Origin: Glaciecola sp964195425
Lineage (GTDB): Bacteria > Pseudomonadota > Gammaproteobacteria > Enterobacterales > Alteromonadaceae
DNA length: 64,000 bases
Assembly: GCA_964195425.1 (NCBI GenBank)
Contig: CAXMOM010000004.1
Location: 1 to 64,000 of the forward strand
Reading direction: 5' to 3'
Shown: one piece after another, positions 1 through 7,109 of the stretch
Position numbering within the stretch: position 1 is the stretch's first letter
Layout: each line of letters begins with the position of its first letter
Notes under the pieces: model-generated
Databases searched by the model: none
What the model was told of the DNA's origin: nothing
The model's input: the letters and a program-made list of their open reading frames with translations, nothing else
Translations under genes and position numbers: made by a program

Positions 1-66
1 TTACGCTTTGCAATCCGTGAAGGCGGCCGTACAGTAGGCGCTGGTGTTGTAGCTAAAATCTTTTAG
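1..66 (+). CDS. tuf: Elongation factor Tu, C-terminal end (partial)
   Basis: The window opens inside this gene. The 21 residues before the TAG stop are the very conserved C-terminus of EF-Tu (reading REGGRTVGAGVVAKI near the end). EF-Tu delivers aminoacyl-tRNA to the ribosome as a GTP complex. It is followed 21 bases later by a strong terminator, so it is the last gene of its transcript. Whether this is the tufA or the tufB copy cannot be told from what is visible. Confidence 0.95.
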   Translation, partial: LRFAIREGGRTVGAGVVAKIF

Positions 67-87
67 TAAACACTGATAAGATATAAG

Positions 88-117
88 AAGGCCGCTTTAT
101 TAAGCGGCCTTTTTTTA
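88..117 (+). terminator. Rho-independent terminator of tuf
   Basis: A perfect 10-bp stem (AAGGCCGCTT / AAGCGGCCTT) with a TATT loop is followed by a run of T. It lies 21 bases after the EF-Tu stop and separates the tuf transcript from the accessory genes that follow. Confidence 0.93.
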
Positions 118-295
118 TGTTCATTTATTCTCTATTAAGGGAATGTTCATAAGCACAGTGCAATAATAATAAATGTTCAAATTCGTCTAATAGTAAAAAA
201 AACATGTCGTCTTCCTAAATCACGCTCTAGCAATTAGGTTGATTTATCAGAGCCTTGAGAATATATTAAATATATTAGAAAAAAGAATCACGATT

Positions 296-720
296 ATGGA
301 TCTATTAATGATTAAGTTTAAAGGCTCGTGCCTTTGCGGATTGATAAAATACGAAGTCAAAGCAATAGAAACTAGAATGGCGCACTGCCAATGCGCGATG
401 TGTCGTAAATTTCATGGTGCTGCGTTTGCAACGCAGGGTGAAGATCAAAGGTAGATGATTTTCGATGGGTCGATGGAACGTCCTATTTGAAAAGTTATCT
501 TGGAGGCAAAGGTACTGTTAAAAAGTTCTGAAAAAACTGTGGGTCAAGCTTAATTTTGGTTCCTTCTAACAACGCTGCAAAATTAATTGAGTTTTCTTTG
601 GGCACATTCGATACTGCAATCCCTGGCCAACCTGATGCCCACGTTTTTGTTAGTTCTAAACCTAATTGGAGTGAGCTCAATGATGATTTACCTCAATTCG
701 ATGAAGGCCGTAAAAATTAA
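296..720 (+). pseudogene. Broken GFA-family (CENP-V/GFA) enzyme gene
   Basis: GFA-family proteins are small zinc enzymes named after the glutathione-dependent formaldehyde-activating enzyme. From ATG 296 (or 308) the frame gives the first zinc cluster: SCLCG, then HCQCAMCRKFHG. It ends at a TAG at 452-454. Moving by one base near 440-452 restores the family sequence (DDFRWVDG, then a C-x-x-C-G region, then FSLGTFD and the usual C-terminus SELNDDLPQFDEG) to TAA 718-720. In this second frame the first Cys of the second zinc cluster is replaced by TGA (529-531). So there is one frameshift and one nonsense mutation, and a working protein is unlikely. It is the first gene of the accessory stretch next to tuf. 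Confidence 0.85.
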
Positions 721-728
721 ACAGAGTC

Positions 729-814
729 ATAACAAAACGCTATTGTTGGACTCACTTACTTCTTTCATTCTTTGCAATGAGCAAAGTTAGCTATCTACAA
801 GTACAAGGCGTTAT
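729..814 (+). other. Candidate integron attC-like recombination site
   Basis: The segment begins ATAAC and ends GTTAT, which are exact complements. Inside it, TTGT-(TGG)-ACT can pair with AGTACAA, and a central hairpin is formed by CTTTGC and GCAAAG. An outer AAC/GTT pair, inner arms with extra-helical bases and a 60-130 nt length are the known layout of attC sites. It lies 8 bases after the end of the broken GFA gene and just before the next gene. The resemblance was judged by eye; a covariance model was not run. Confidence 0.4.
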
Positions 815-815
815 T

Positions 816-1130
816 TTGAAATTAGAAGCAAACGTAGGGACATTAGATATTTTAGGCCATCTAATTTTGTGGTTTATAATCATCGTGGTTACATTTGGTA
901 TAGGTGCGTTCTTTTTCGCATATTCATTCTCTAAATTTATTATCAACCGCACAGAAGTGATAGATCAACAAGGGGTTGCACACAAGATGACCTGCCACAC
1001 TGATTTGTTTGGTAGCATTGGACATATCATTCTTTGGGTAATAATAACTATTCTCACATTTGGCTTAGGGTATATATTTTATTTTTACAAAGTTTGGAAT
1101 TACTCCCTTAATAATACAACTATTGGATAG
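816..1130 (+). CDS. Small membrane protein with a duplicated segment
   Basis: About 104 residues. There are two hydrophobic segments, each opened by a G-H-(L/I)-I-L-W motif: LDILGHLILW then a TM, and FGSIGHIILW then a TM. An internal duplication is therefore evident. Between the two lies a short polar loop (INRTEVIDQQGVAHKM). It resembles small uncharacterised DUF898/DUF6693-like proteins, but no function can be assigned. The start chosen is TTG 816, with AAGG at 805-808. ATG 777 (118 codons) is in frame but has no ribosome site and lies inside the candidate attC site. It may be a cassette-borne gene. Confidence 0.6.
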   Translation: MKLEANVGTLDILGHLILWFIIIVVTFGIGAFFFAYSFSKFIINRTEVIDQQGVAHKMTCHTDLFGSIGHIILWVIITILTFGLGYIFYFYKVWNYSLNNTTIG

Positions 1131-1262
1131 TTTGATAGCTAAAAAAAATGAAGATGGGTGTTTCCATAGAATAACGCTGAACCACAATGTATTTTGGTGT
1201 TAGTGATACCCACTAGTTTAGGGGCTTTGTTTGTCGTTATGCGACCTAAAATGGGAGGAAGT

Positions 1263-1628
1263 GTGAAGATATTCATAAATATAACTTTGCTTATCTTTAT
1301 GTTTTTAGCAATCTCATCAGGAATTACAAAAATCATGCTGATGCAGCCGGATGTCGAGTTGTTTGGTAAATACGGATTTACGAGTCCCATTTTAATTACC
1401 TATGGGCTTACTCAACTGCTTGGCGGCATCTTCTTAGTTATTCCAAAAACTAAAGCTGTTGGGGCTCTTGTAGTCAATATCACTTTTTTGATATCGGCCG
1501 TTGTCCTGGTGATGGCCGGAAATATCCCGCTTGCTATTATCACTGTAATTTGCGTTATATTACTGGGTATTGTTATCAAGCAAGTAATTGGTATTAAAAA
1601 CATCGAATCCAATGATAGCGACACATAA
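1263..1628 (+). CDS. DoxX-like small integral membrane protein
   Basis: About 121 residues with four hydrophobic segments (roughly residues 3-20, 38-58, 65-82 and 88-108). The first-loop pattern (SGITKIMLM...LFGKYGF) and TYGLTQLLGGIFLVIP are typical of DoxX-like/DUF4345-type four-helix membrane proteins, whose role is mostly unknown. The start chosen is GTG 1263, preceded by GGGAGGA at 1253-1259. ATG 1251 and an earlier GTG at 1194 are in frame but poorer. The stop TAA lies in the sequence CATAACC, a common arrangement at the end of integron cassette genes. Confidence 0.65.
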   Translation: MKIFINITLLIFMFLAISSGITKIMLMQPDVELFGKYGFTSPILITYGLTQLLGGIFLVIPKTKAVGALVVNITFLISAVVLVMAGNIPLAIITVICVILLGIVIKQVIGIKNIESNDSDT

Positions 1629-1766
1629 CCGTTAAATGAAGCCTGACATGTTACAAGAACAATGAATTTGAATGCGGATATTGCACAAGCGCAGTATTCT
1701 GCCGTTTACAATAGTGTAATGTTTTAAAAGTAGTAGTACTATAAGGAAATAGAGTATGAAAAACGA

Positions 1767-2174
1767 ATGTTATTGCTTGTATTTGCATTGATGGGATTGT
1801 CGGGATTGTTGGGATGTAGCTCAACTAACGAGCCTGCCGTTTTATATGAACCTTCCTTTAATAGCTATATTGTAGTAATCGACGCAGCGGAACTAAGCAC
1901 GTATTGGACGGCTGATACTGCTAAAAAAGTAATTATGCTATCTCGGCGTCCGGATTGGATACCTAAAGGAATTGGAAAAGCGTATTTTTATATTACTATC
2001 GATTCAAATGGAACTTCCGTTGGCAGAGAGTTGACTAGTTCTATGCCAGAGGGCTGGATGACACAAAAGCACTTAGATAAAATGCCAACACAACATTACA
2101 TACCGTCTCTTGCTAACCCTACTAGAATTCCAGCCAAGGTTAAAATATTGTCAGAACTTAAACCTATGGGCTAA
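1767..2174 (+). CDS. Putative lipoprotein with damaged start
   Basis: The predicted protein has a signal peptide ending in the lipobox LLGC (Cys at residue 17 from ATG 1767) and then about 118 residues of unknown function. There is a possible TonB-C-like core (GKAYFYITIDSNGTSVG). The expected start is ATG 1756, eight bases after AAGGA (1743-1747). It would read MKKRMLLLVF if the A-run at 1759-1763 had six As instead of five. As written, 1756 is out of frame and only ATG 1767 opens the reading frame, which removes the positively charged n-region and leaves no ribosome site. This is either a real one-base deletion or a homopolymer sequencing error. Confidence 0.6.
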   Translation: MLLLVFALMGLSGLLGCSSTNEPAVLYEPSFNSYIVVIDAAELSTYWTADTAKKVIMLSRRPDWIPKGIGKAYFYITIDSNGTSVGRELTSSMPEGWMTQKHLDKMPTQHYIPSLANPTRIPAKVKILSELKPMG

Positions 2175-2181
2175 TGCAAAA

Positions 2182-2248
2182 ATAACATGAAATTTAAGAA
2201 GGACAAAAATCATAGACTGGATTTTAGCCTCTTTAAGGAGTGTTAGGC
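2182..2248 (+). other. Candidate integron attC site
   Basis: This is the best attC candidate. It starts ATAAC and ends with the core box GTTAGGC (2242-2248), which fits the attC consensus GTTRRRY. TTAAGAAGG (2194-2202) pairs with CCTCTTTAA (2228-2236) with one wobble and one mismatch. Inside, AAAATC pairs perfectly with GATTTT around an 8-base loop. The result is one long imperfect hairpin of about 67 nt. It lies between two small plus-strand genes, 8 bases after the lipoprotein stop and 25 bases before the DUF1801 start, as expected for a gene cassette. Confidence 0.55.
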
Positions 2249-2273
2249 ATTTCGATAATTATGGAGAAATTTG

Positions 2274-2672
2274 ATGGATGAAGTTAGCAAATTTATATCT
2301 TGTCTTGACAATGAAACTAGGAAATTGGATTCAATCGCTTTGCTGTCTATTTTGGAGGAAGCGTCTGGGTATAAGCCCTATTTAAGTGGTAGCATAATTG
2401 GTCTTGGTAAATATCACTATAAATATGAAAGCGGCCGCGAAGGGGATTCAGCAGTAATAGCTTTCTCGCCTAGAAAACAAAACTTAGTTGTTTATTTAAT
2501 GCCTGGTTTTGATAAGTTTGAAGAATTATTAAAAGAGTTAGGTAAGCATAAACTAGGTAAGTCTTGTTTGTATATTAATAAGCTATCTGATCTCAACCTT
2601 AGTGTTTTTAAAGAAATTGCCAAATTGTCAGTACAGGACATGCAGCAAAAGTATCAGTGTAAAAATACCTAA
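2274..2672 (+). CDS. DUF1801-family protein
   Basis: About 132 residues. It matches the small cytosolic DUF1801 (YdhG-like) family: an N-terminal helix ending SGYKPYLSGSIIGLGKYHYKYESGREGD-type sequence, the core beta segment FSPRKQNLVVYLMPGF, and the C-terminal GKSCLYINKLSDLN...L segment. The biochemical function of the family is not established. ATG 2274 has GGAGA at 2263-2267; the TTG just before it (2271) is a weaker choice. The gene follows the best attC candidate, and DUF1801 genes are frequent integron cargo in marine gammaproteobacteria. Confidence 0.75.
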   Translation: MDEVSKFISCLDNETRKLDSIALLSILEEASGYKPYLSGSIIGLGKYHYKYESGREGDSAVIAFSPRKQNLVVYLMPGFDKFEELLKELGKHKLGKSCLYINKLSDLNLSVFKEIAKLSVQDMQQKYQCKNT

Positions 2673-2856
2673 TAAACAAAAAATCACCACTATTCAAAAC
2701 GAATCTTGGGATGGGGTATTCTATCTTTGGGGACCTTGTGGAGAACTGCTACATGTCACGCAACTTTGTAATTAACAAAATTTTGAAGACAGAGGTGCCA
2801 CAAGACGCTGTCTCGTCGAATAATGTATTTTTGTCTAGACCTAATACGGAGACACG

Positions 2857-3366
2857 ATGAGAAAAATAATCATTTTTGGAAACTCAGGCTCAGGAAAATC
2901 TACATTGGCCGCACAACTTCGTAACGAAGGCTTAGCGCATCTCGATTTAGACGTACTGGCTTGGCTCCCTTCGCATCCCCCTGAACGGAGGCCTCTGGAT
3001 CAAGCGTATGAGAAAATTCAGAATTTCATTTGGAGAAATGATGAATGGGTTGTGGAAGGCTGCTATGCGGACTTACTCGAATTAGTGGAGTCCTTTGCAA
3101 ACGAAGCGGTCTTTCTGAACCTGCCAGTTCACCTGTGCATAGAAAATGCGATGAGCAGGCCATGGGAGCCCCACAAATACGAATCACAAGAAGCTCAGGA
3201 TGATAATTTAGCAATGCTGCTAGATTGGGTTGCTGGGTATATGCTTAGAACAGACTCTCTATCATATATCGCGCACAGCGCTCTTTATGATAGCTTTCAA
3301 GGCAAAAAGACAGAGATACTCTGCAATGAACAGAGACATAGCAAAGTGCAAAAAAAAGACGCTTGA
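2857..3366 (+). CDS. P-loop kinase-like NTPase (adenylate kinase/topology-modulation type)
   Basis: 169 residues. The Walker A loop GNSGSGKST lies at residues 8-16, after the start MRKIIIF. Then come HLDLDVLAWLP, WVVEGCYADL and the signature RPWEPHKYESQEAQDDNLAMLLDWV. These mark the AAA/shikimate-kinase-like small NTPases often annotated as topology-modulation proteins; the substrate is unknown. The usual proteins end shortly after the ALYDSFQGKKTE segment. Here about 16 further residues of low-quality sequence follow, so the natural end may have been changed. GGAG lies just upstream of ATG 2857. Confidence 0.75.
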   Translation: MRKIIIFGNSGSGKSTLAAQLRNEGLAHLDLDVLAWLPSHPPERRPLDQAYEKIQNFIWRNDEWVVEGCYADLLELVESFANEAVFLNLPVHLCIENAMSRPWEPHKYESQEAQDDNLAMLLDWVAGYMLRTDSLSYIAHSALYDSFQGKKTEILCNEQRHSKVQKKDA

Positions 3367-3401
3367 AAAACCGTGGTCATTGGAGAATAAAACAAAGCAT
3401 T

Positions 3402-3581
3402 TCACGAACGGCATTTCCCCCTAGCCGCTTTTTCAAACATTGAATTGTTAAGCTTACGTTCTACCTGCGCTAAGCGTCTTGAAACAGTTGAGTGATTTAC
3501 GCCGAGCAACTGACCCGCGCCTCTAATCGTGCCCGTGCGTTTTAAGGCAAGTAATAATTGGTAATCATCCCAGCTTTTCAT
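3402..3581 (-). pseudogene. LysR-family regulator remnant (HTH only)
   Basis: Reading leftwards from ATG 3581, 59 codons give the N-terminal winged-HTH of a LysR-type regulator (SWDDYQLLLALKRTGTIRGAGQ, then LLGVNHSTVSRRLAQVERKL). After FEKAARG the sequence stops at TGA (3402-3404). The roughly 230-residue effector domain is missing, and the rest is occupied by the end of the neighbouring kinase gene. It could still bind DNA but is best treated as a truncated remnant, presumably once divergent to the gene at 3694. Confidence 0.7.
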
Positions 3582-3609
3582 TGGTGCATTAATGCACCAA
3601 TGAAAAGCT
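3572..3609. repeat. Perfect 38-bp palindrome over the LysR remnant start
   Basis: AGCTTTTCATTGGTGCATT is followed at once by its exact reverse complement, with no spacer. The ATG of the LysR remnant lies in the left arm. It could be an autoregulatory operator between the remnant and the divergent gene at 3694, or a trace of a rearrangement that duplicated the start region in inverted form. Confidence 0.9.
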
Positions 3610-3693
3610 AATTTAATCCGCTACAAGTTTATTTTGCACCGCATAATAGCGTAGCTTAATAACCCATTATTAATTATTACATTAGGAATCATT

Positions 3694-4458
3694 ATGACCA
3701 GAGTTTTCCCATGGATGTCGGCTATTTGCTTACTATTATGCTACGTTTTTGCCACCCTTTTCAGTACAAGTAGTTTCGCACTTATGGCGGCTCAAGACAT
3801 TGAAGTCGAGATAAAGAAAGGCGAGCTTTTTTCGCTGGTTACTCCAATTTCAAAAGCCGGTGGGGAAGAGTCTGTTAAAGCCTATTACGAATCAGCATTC
3901 CCACTGGCACAAGGGTATGGATTGCAAAATAGGGGCAGTTGATTACGGTTGCCAATCTTATTGGCAAACAAAAGGACAAGGCACGGTCAATGTTTACATG
4001 GCCAAGCAATGAAGCGGAAAATGAATTTGTTAGTCATCCGCAGTGGCCAGAAATTAAAGCCCTAAGAAAGTTAGGCTGGGACGAACTCAAAATTGCCACT
4101 TCGGTAGTGACTGAAACCACGACTTTGCGCTTTAAAGCGGAGAAGTTTTACACTATCGCTATTACTTGGTTTAACCCCCGATCACCCTGATGATTATGTG
4201 ACATACTTAAAGAATAACGAAAAACCATTAGCAGAAGTAGGTGTGCGGTTTATGCACAAAATGGTCAACCCTAGTTTTGAAGTACACGCAACAGACCCCA
4301 CGCCTCCTAACCAAATAACAATAGTGGAATGGGATAGCGCTGATGGGCTAAATAAACCACAAGCAAATGATGTATACCAAGAACATACACATTTGTTAAG
4401 AACGGGTACTAGTCGATTCGAACGACACTTAGTGAAAGTGCCTACCCCTAAGGCATGA
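3694..4458 (+). pseudogene. Secreted two-domain protein, two frameshifts
   Basis: The reading starts with a signal peptide (MTRVFPWMSAICLLLCYVFA, ending near SSFA). Three overlapping frames then follow that join into one protein of about 253 residues. The first frame ends at TGA 3940. One extra G in the run 3932-3935 would continue into ITVANLIG...FTWPSNEAENEFVSHPQWP. The second ends near 4190. One C fewer in the run of five near 4174 would continue WFNP into DHPDDYVTYLKNNEKP. Two similar halves with dimeric alpha/beta-barrel character (DUF1330-like) are suggested, but I am not sure of the family. The two one-base changes cancel, so only the middle is out of frame. It lies divergent to the LysR remnant. 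Confidence 0.6.
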
Positions 4459-4481
4459 TAATACTGGCGAGGAGTTTATGT

Positions 4482-4922
4482 TTACTCGTCTCTTATTAAA
4501 GGTTCCGACACACGAAGTGAAGTTGTGGCAATGCTCACTTCTATAAAAAAGCATACCAACCCTAATGCAAGTAGCGCTAGGGTTAAAGCGAAACTCCCAA
4601 CAATCCAGATGGTTAATGTAGTGGCAAAGTATCCTTGAATAACCAACAAGAAGATATTAATACACACCACCACGGCGGCGCCGCACAATAAGTTAATTGA
4701 CCAATTAGCCCATCTCATTCTGCGCGATAAGGCTTTTAATTCTTGTTGCCTCTTTTGTTGGCAGTACTTTACGGCATCGGGTAAGTCAAACCAACGGACT
4801 CTATCGACTATTCGGGCTAATCGACTCGTTAAAGAGTTTAATAAAGTTCCTATGCCTACAATCAAAAATACAGGTGTGAGCGCTTGTTGTATAAGCAGTA
4901 TTGCAGTAACCGGTTCTTGCAA
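4482..4922 (-). CDS. DUF2721 membrane protein
   Basis: 146 residues with three hydrophobic segments. The family hallmarks are at the N-terminus (IQQALTPVFLIVGIGTLLNSLTSRLARIVDR...) and in the Arg-rich cytoplasmic stretch ELKALSRRMRWANWSINLL before the second and third TM helices. DUF2721 proteins are small inner-membrane proteins of unknown function. It is a single gene, facing the broken gene to its left and divergent from the CBS-domain gene to its right. Confidence 0.85.
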   Translation of the reverse strand: MQEPVTAILLIQQALTPVFLIVGIGTLLNSLTSRLARIVDRVRWFDLPDAVKYCQQKRQQELKALSRRMRWANWSINLLCGAAVVVCINIFLLVIQGYFATTLTIWIVGSFALTLALLALGLVCFFIEVSIATTSLRVSEPLIRDE

Positions 4923-5121
4923 AAGATAGTGCTCCTAGTGGTGCAAAGTAAAACGCTAATATAATAATTGCTCGCTTGTTCAGTTTGCAATGTACAGTGC
5001 GACTGAAGAAATGATACTTGCTAAGTGACTCGTTGGTCAACTCACCTATGTAAATCAGACCCTTAGCTATTTTTATAATTGTTTGTTCTTTTTTACGGGA
5101 GGCACAATAATAAGCCGCTGA

Positions 5122-6252
5122 ATGACTGAAAAAGTGCTAAACTACAAAACTATACCAACAAAAGAACTCGTTTCCCTCATTATGTTACTGCTAGTCATTT
5201 ATGTACTTATCGCGTTAATTTTTTCGTTTGTTTGCTCTGTCGCAGAAGCGGTTATTCTTAGCGTATCTCAAGCTTATATTTCAGTATTAGAAAAATCCGG
5301 CAAACCATCGGGTAAGTTGTTAAACAAACTCACCACCGATATAAACAAGCCGCTGTCGGCCATTCTTACTTTGAATACTGTTGCTCATACAATGGGAGCA
5401 GCTGGCGCCGGCGCTCAAGCAGCTCACGTGTTCGGTGACGCTTATATTGGCGTTATTTCTGCAGTGCTTACATTTTTAATATTAGTGTTTTCGGAAATTA
5501 TTCCCAAAACGTTAGGTGCGACATATTGGAAAGCACTTGCACCCGGAACTGCATTTTTTCTTAAATATCTAATTTTTGCTTTGTATCCATTCGTTGTAAT
5601 GTCGCAAAAACTAACGAGTGGTTTTACCGAAGAAAGCCCATTAAAAGGGCTTAGCCGAAGTGAATTGCTAGCCATGGCCGAATTATCTGAAAAAGAAGGG
5701 CAGCTTGCTGAGCAGGAAGCGCTATTTTTACAAAATTTATTGTTGCTTCACGAGCGCAAAGTTAAAGATGCAATGACCCACAGAACGGTGGTGTTTTCTT
5801 TACCTGAAAGTATGATGGTGAGTGAATTTGTTGAACAGCATTCAAACATAGCTTTTTCACGTGTTCCCGTTTATGAAAATAACGAAAGTGAAAATATCAC
5901 CGGTTACATTATGCGCACCGAGATTTTGCTGGCAATGGCGTTGGGCGAAAAAGATAAACCCTTAGCTGACTTTGCCAAGCCTCTCGTTACTTTGTTGGGT
6001 GACATGCCGCTTTCAACGACATTCGACCACTTCTTAAATTCACGTGTGCACATGTTGTTAGTAGTCGATGAATACGGAGGTTTAGAGGGTATTTTAACAC
6101 TTGAAGACTTGTTAGAAAGCTTACTGGGAATAGAAATTGTCGATGAACAAGACACTACTGTCAGTATGAAAAAATTGGCGAAAATCATGTGGAAACGACG
6201 TGAAAAGAAAATGATAGCGCAATTCAATACACAAGACGACGTTGAAAAATAG
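5122..6252 (+). CDS. CNNM-type membrane protein with DUF21 and CBS pair (HlyC/CorC-like family)
   Basis: 376 residues. The DUF21/CNNM transmembrane domain covers about residues 15-175; the NTVAHTMGAAGAGAQAA helix and FSEIIPKTLGA are diagnostic. A tandem CBS region follows (about 205-345: AMTHRTVVF..., FSRVPVYENN..., LVVDEYGGLEGILTLEDLLE). Such proteins are linked to divalent-cation (Mg2+ or Co2+) transport or sensing. There is no CorC-HlyC domain at the C-terminus. ATG 5122 directly follows an in-frame TGA, so it is the first possible start. GGGAGG lies 19 bases upstream, too far for a normal ribosome site. Confidence 0.85.
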   Translation: MTEKVLNYKTIPTKELVSLIMLLLVIYVLIALIFSFVCSVAEAVILSVSQAYISVLEKSGKPSGKLLNKLTTDINKPLSAILTLNTVAHTMGAAGAGAQAAHVFGDAYIGVISAVLTFLILVFSEIIPKTLGATYWKALAPGTAFFLKYLIFALYPFVVMSQKLTSGFTEESPLKGLSRSELLAMAELSEKEGQLAEQEALFLQNLLLLHERKVKDAMTHRTVVFSLPESMMVSEFVEQHSNIAFSRVPVYENNESENITGYIMRTEILLAMALGEKDKPLADFAKPLVTLLGDMPLSTTFDHFLNSRVHMLLVVDEYGGLEGILTLEDLLESLLGIEIVDEQDTTVSMKKLAKIMWKRREKKMIAQFNTQDDVEK

Positions 6253-6284
6253 AACAATCTCGCCTGGGGAGAACCAAACGGGCC

Positions 6285-6758
6285 CTAACAGCTCTCGAAT
6301 TCGTTTTTTACACCGCTTAAGTCTTCAACAATATGTTCCCATGTGCGCATATTATAATGAAACTTATCTTTGAGGGCTTTCGTTACAGTATCGTTATCGC
6401 GCAGATCGGCGGGGATTTCGTAAAGAATACGCCAATGATTTAAGGCACCAATAGCCGCTGCACATAACTGAGCACAATTTGCTAAGGCATTAGTGCGCTG
6501 CTTAAGAATATTATCGGTTTTTTCACAAAGGGGTTCAAGCTGAGACTGTTCTATAGGGGAGAGGTTTTTTGTTACCTCGTAGTCGCGCAGAAGCTGAATA
6601 TACTCAGTATTGCTTGATTCAATATCGTGCCCAGTTTCTTCCACGTATGATTGAATGGTGCGGGCATATCCCATCGTTTCAAAAATACTTAAATGTAATT
6701 TTTGAAACAAACCCTCTCGGGCTTGCAGCCTAGGGTCAACAAATTTTGTATCTGGCAT
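6285..6758 (-). CDS. Hypothetical helical protein
   Basis: 157 residues from ATG 6758, which has GGAG about 9 bases upstream. A longer in-frame start at 6806 lacks this. The protein is acidic, cytosolic and almost wholly helical by composition (REGLFQKLHLSIFETMGYA, then long Glu/Gln/Leu-rich helices and ALADCAQ-like sequence), with no signal peptide and no motif I recognise. It lies convergent to the CBS-domain gene with a 32-base gap. It is probably a lineage-specific Alteromonadales protein. Confidence 0.65.
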   Translation of the reverse strand: MPDTKFVDPRLQAREGLFQKLHLSIFETMGYARTIQSYVEETGHDIESSNTEYIQLLRDYEVTKNLSPIEQSQLEPLCEKTDNILKQRTNALANCAQLCAAAIGALNHWRILYEIPADLRDNDTVTKALKDKFHYNMRTWEHIVEDLSGVKNEFESC

Positions 6759-7109
6759 TGATAAACTCCATAAAAGCGACGCGAAGCATTGCGAATATCG
6801 ACGCAAGCTTTAATACTAATTCTTTGATACGAGTATACTGTAATTGCGTTTTAAGTGGCAGTGTTACGCCAGTAGTATTGAGTAAGGTCATCTATCTTTA
6901 GGTAAAAATATGTACAGCATAGTTCACAAAGCTCTTCGTTTACTTGTAAATATGTAATGAAAAGCATCTAATATATTTGTTTTCAGTTCCCTTAGCGGGG
7001 CTTCACGTGCTTACATTCGGAGTACATAATGTTAATATGCGCAGCAATTTTAATATAAACAAAAATATGATTAGTTAACGTTATTCATCATGATTAAATA
7101 AAGGTAAGT
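6759..7109. other. Intergenic, no gene seen
   Basis: An AT-rich 351-base gap between the divergent hypothetical gene and the ABC transporter operon. It must hold both promoters. I see no RNA gene, no repeat and no clear operator. AAAGGTAAG just before 7110 can serve as ribosome site for the transporter. Confidence 0.5.

Noticed and set aside
529..531. TGA at a cysteine position as selenocysteine
   Set aside because: A frameshift lies upstream in the same gene and no SECIS-like hairpin is evident right after the TGA. A nonsense mutation is simpler.
1183..1242. attC-like element between the small membrane protein and the DoxX-like gene
   Set aside because: ATAAC and GTTATGCG are present, but the inner arms form separate small hairpins instead of one attC-like fold.
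1625..1712. Third attC-like element after the DoxX-like gene
   Set aside because: It starts ATAACC at the gene's stop, but there is no proper GTTRRRY box (only GTTTAC) and the arms do not pair well.
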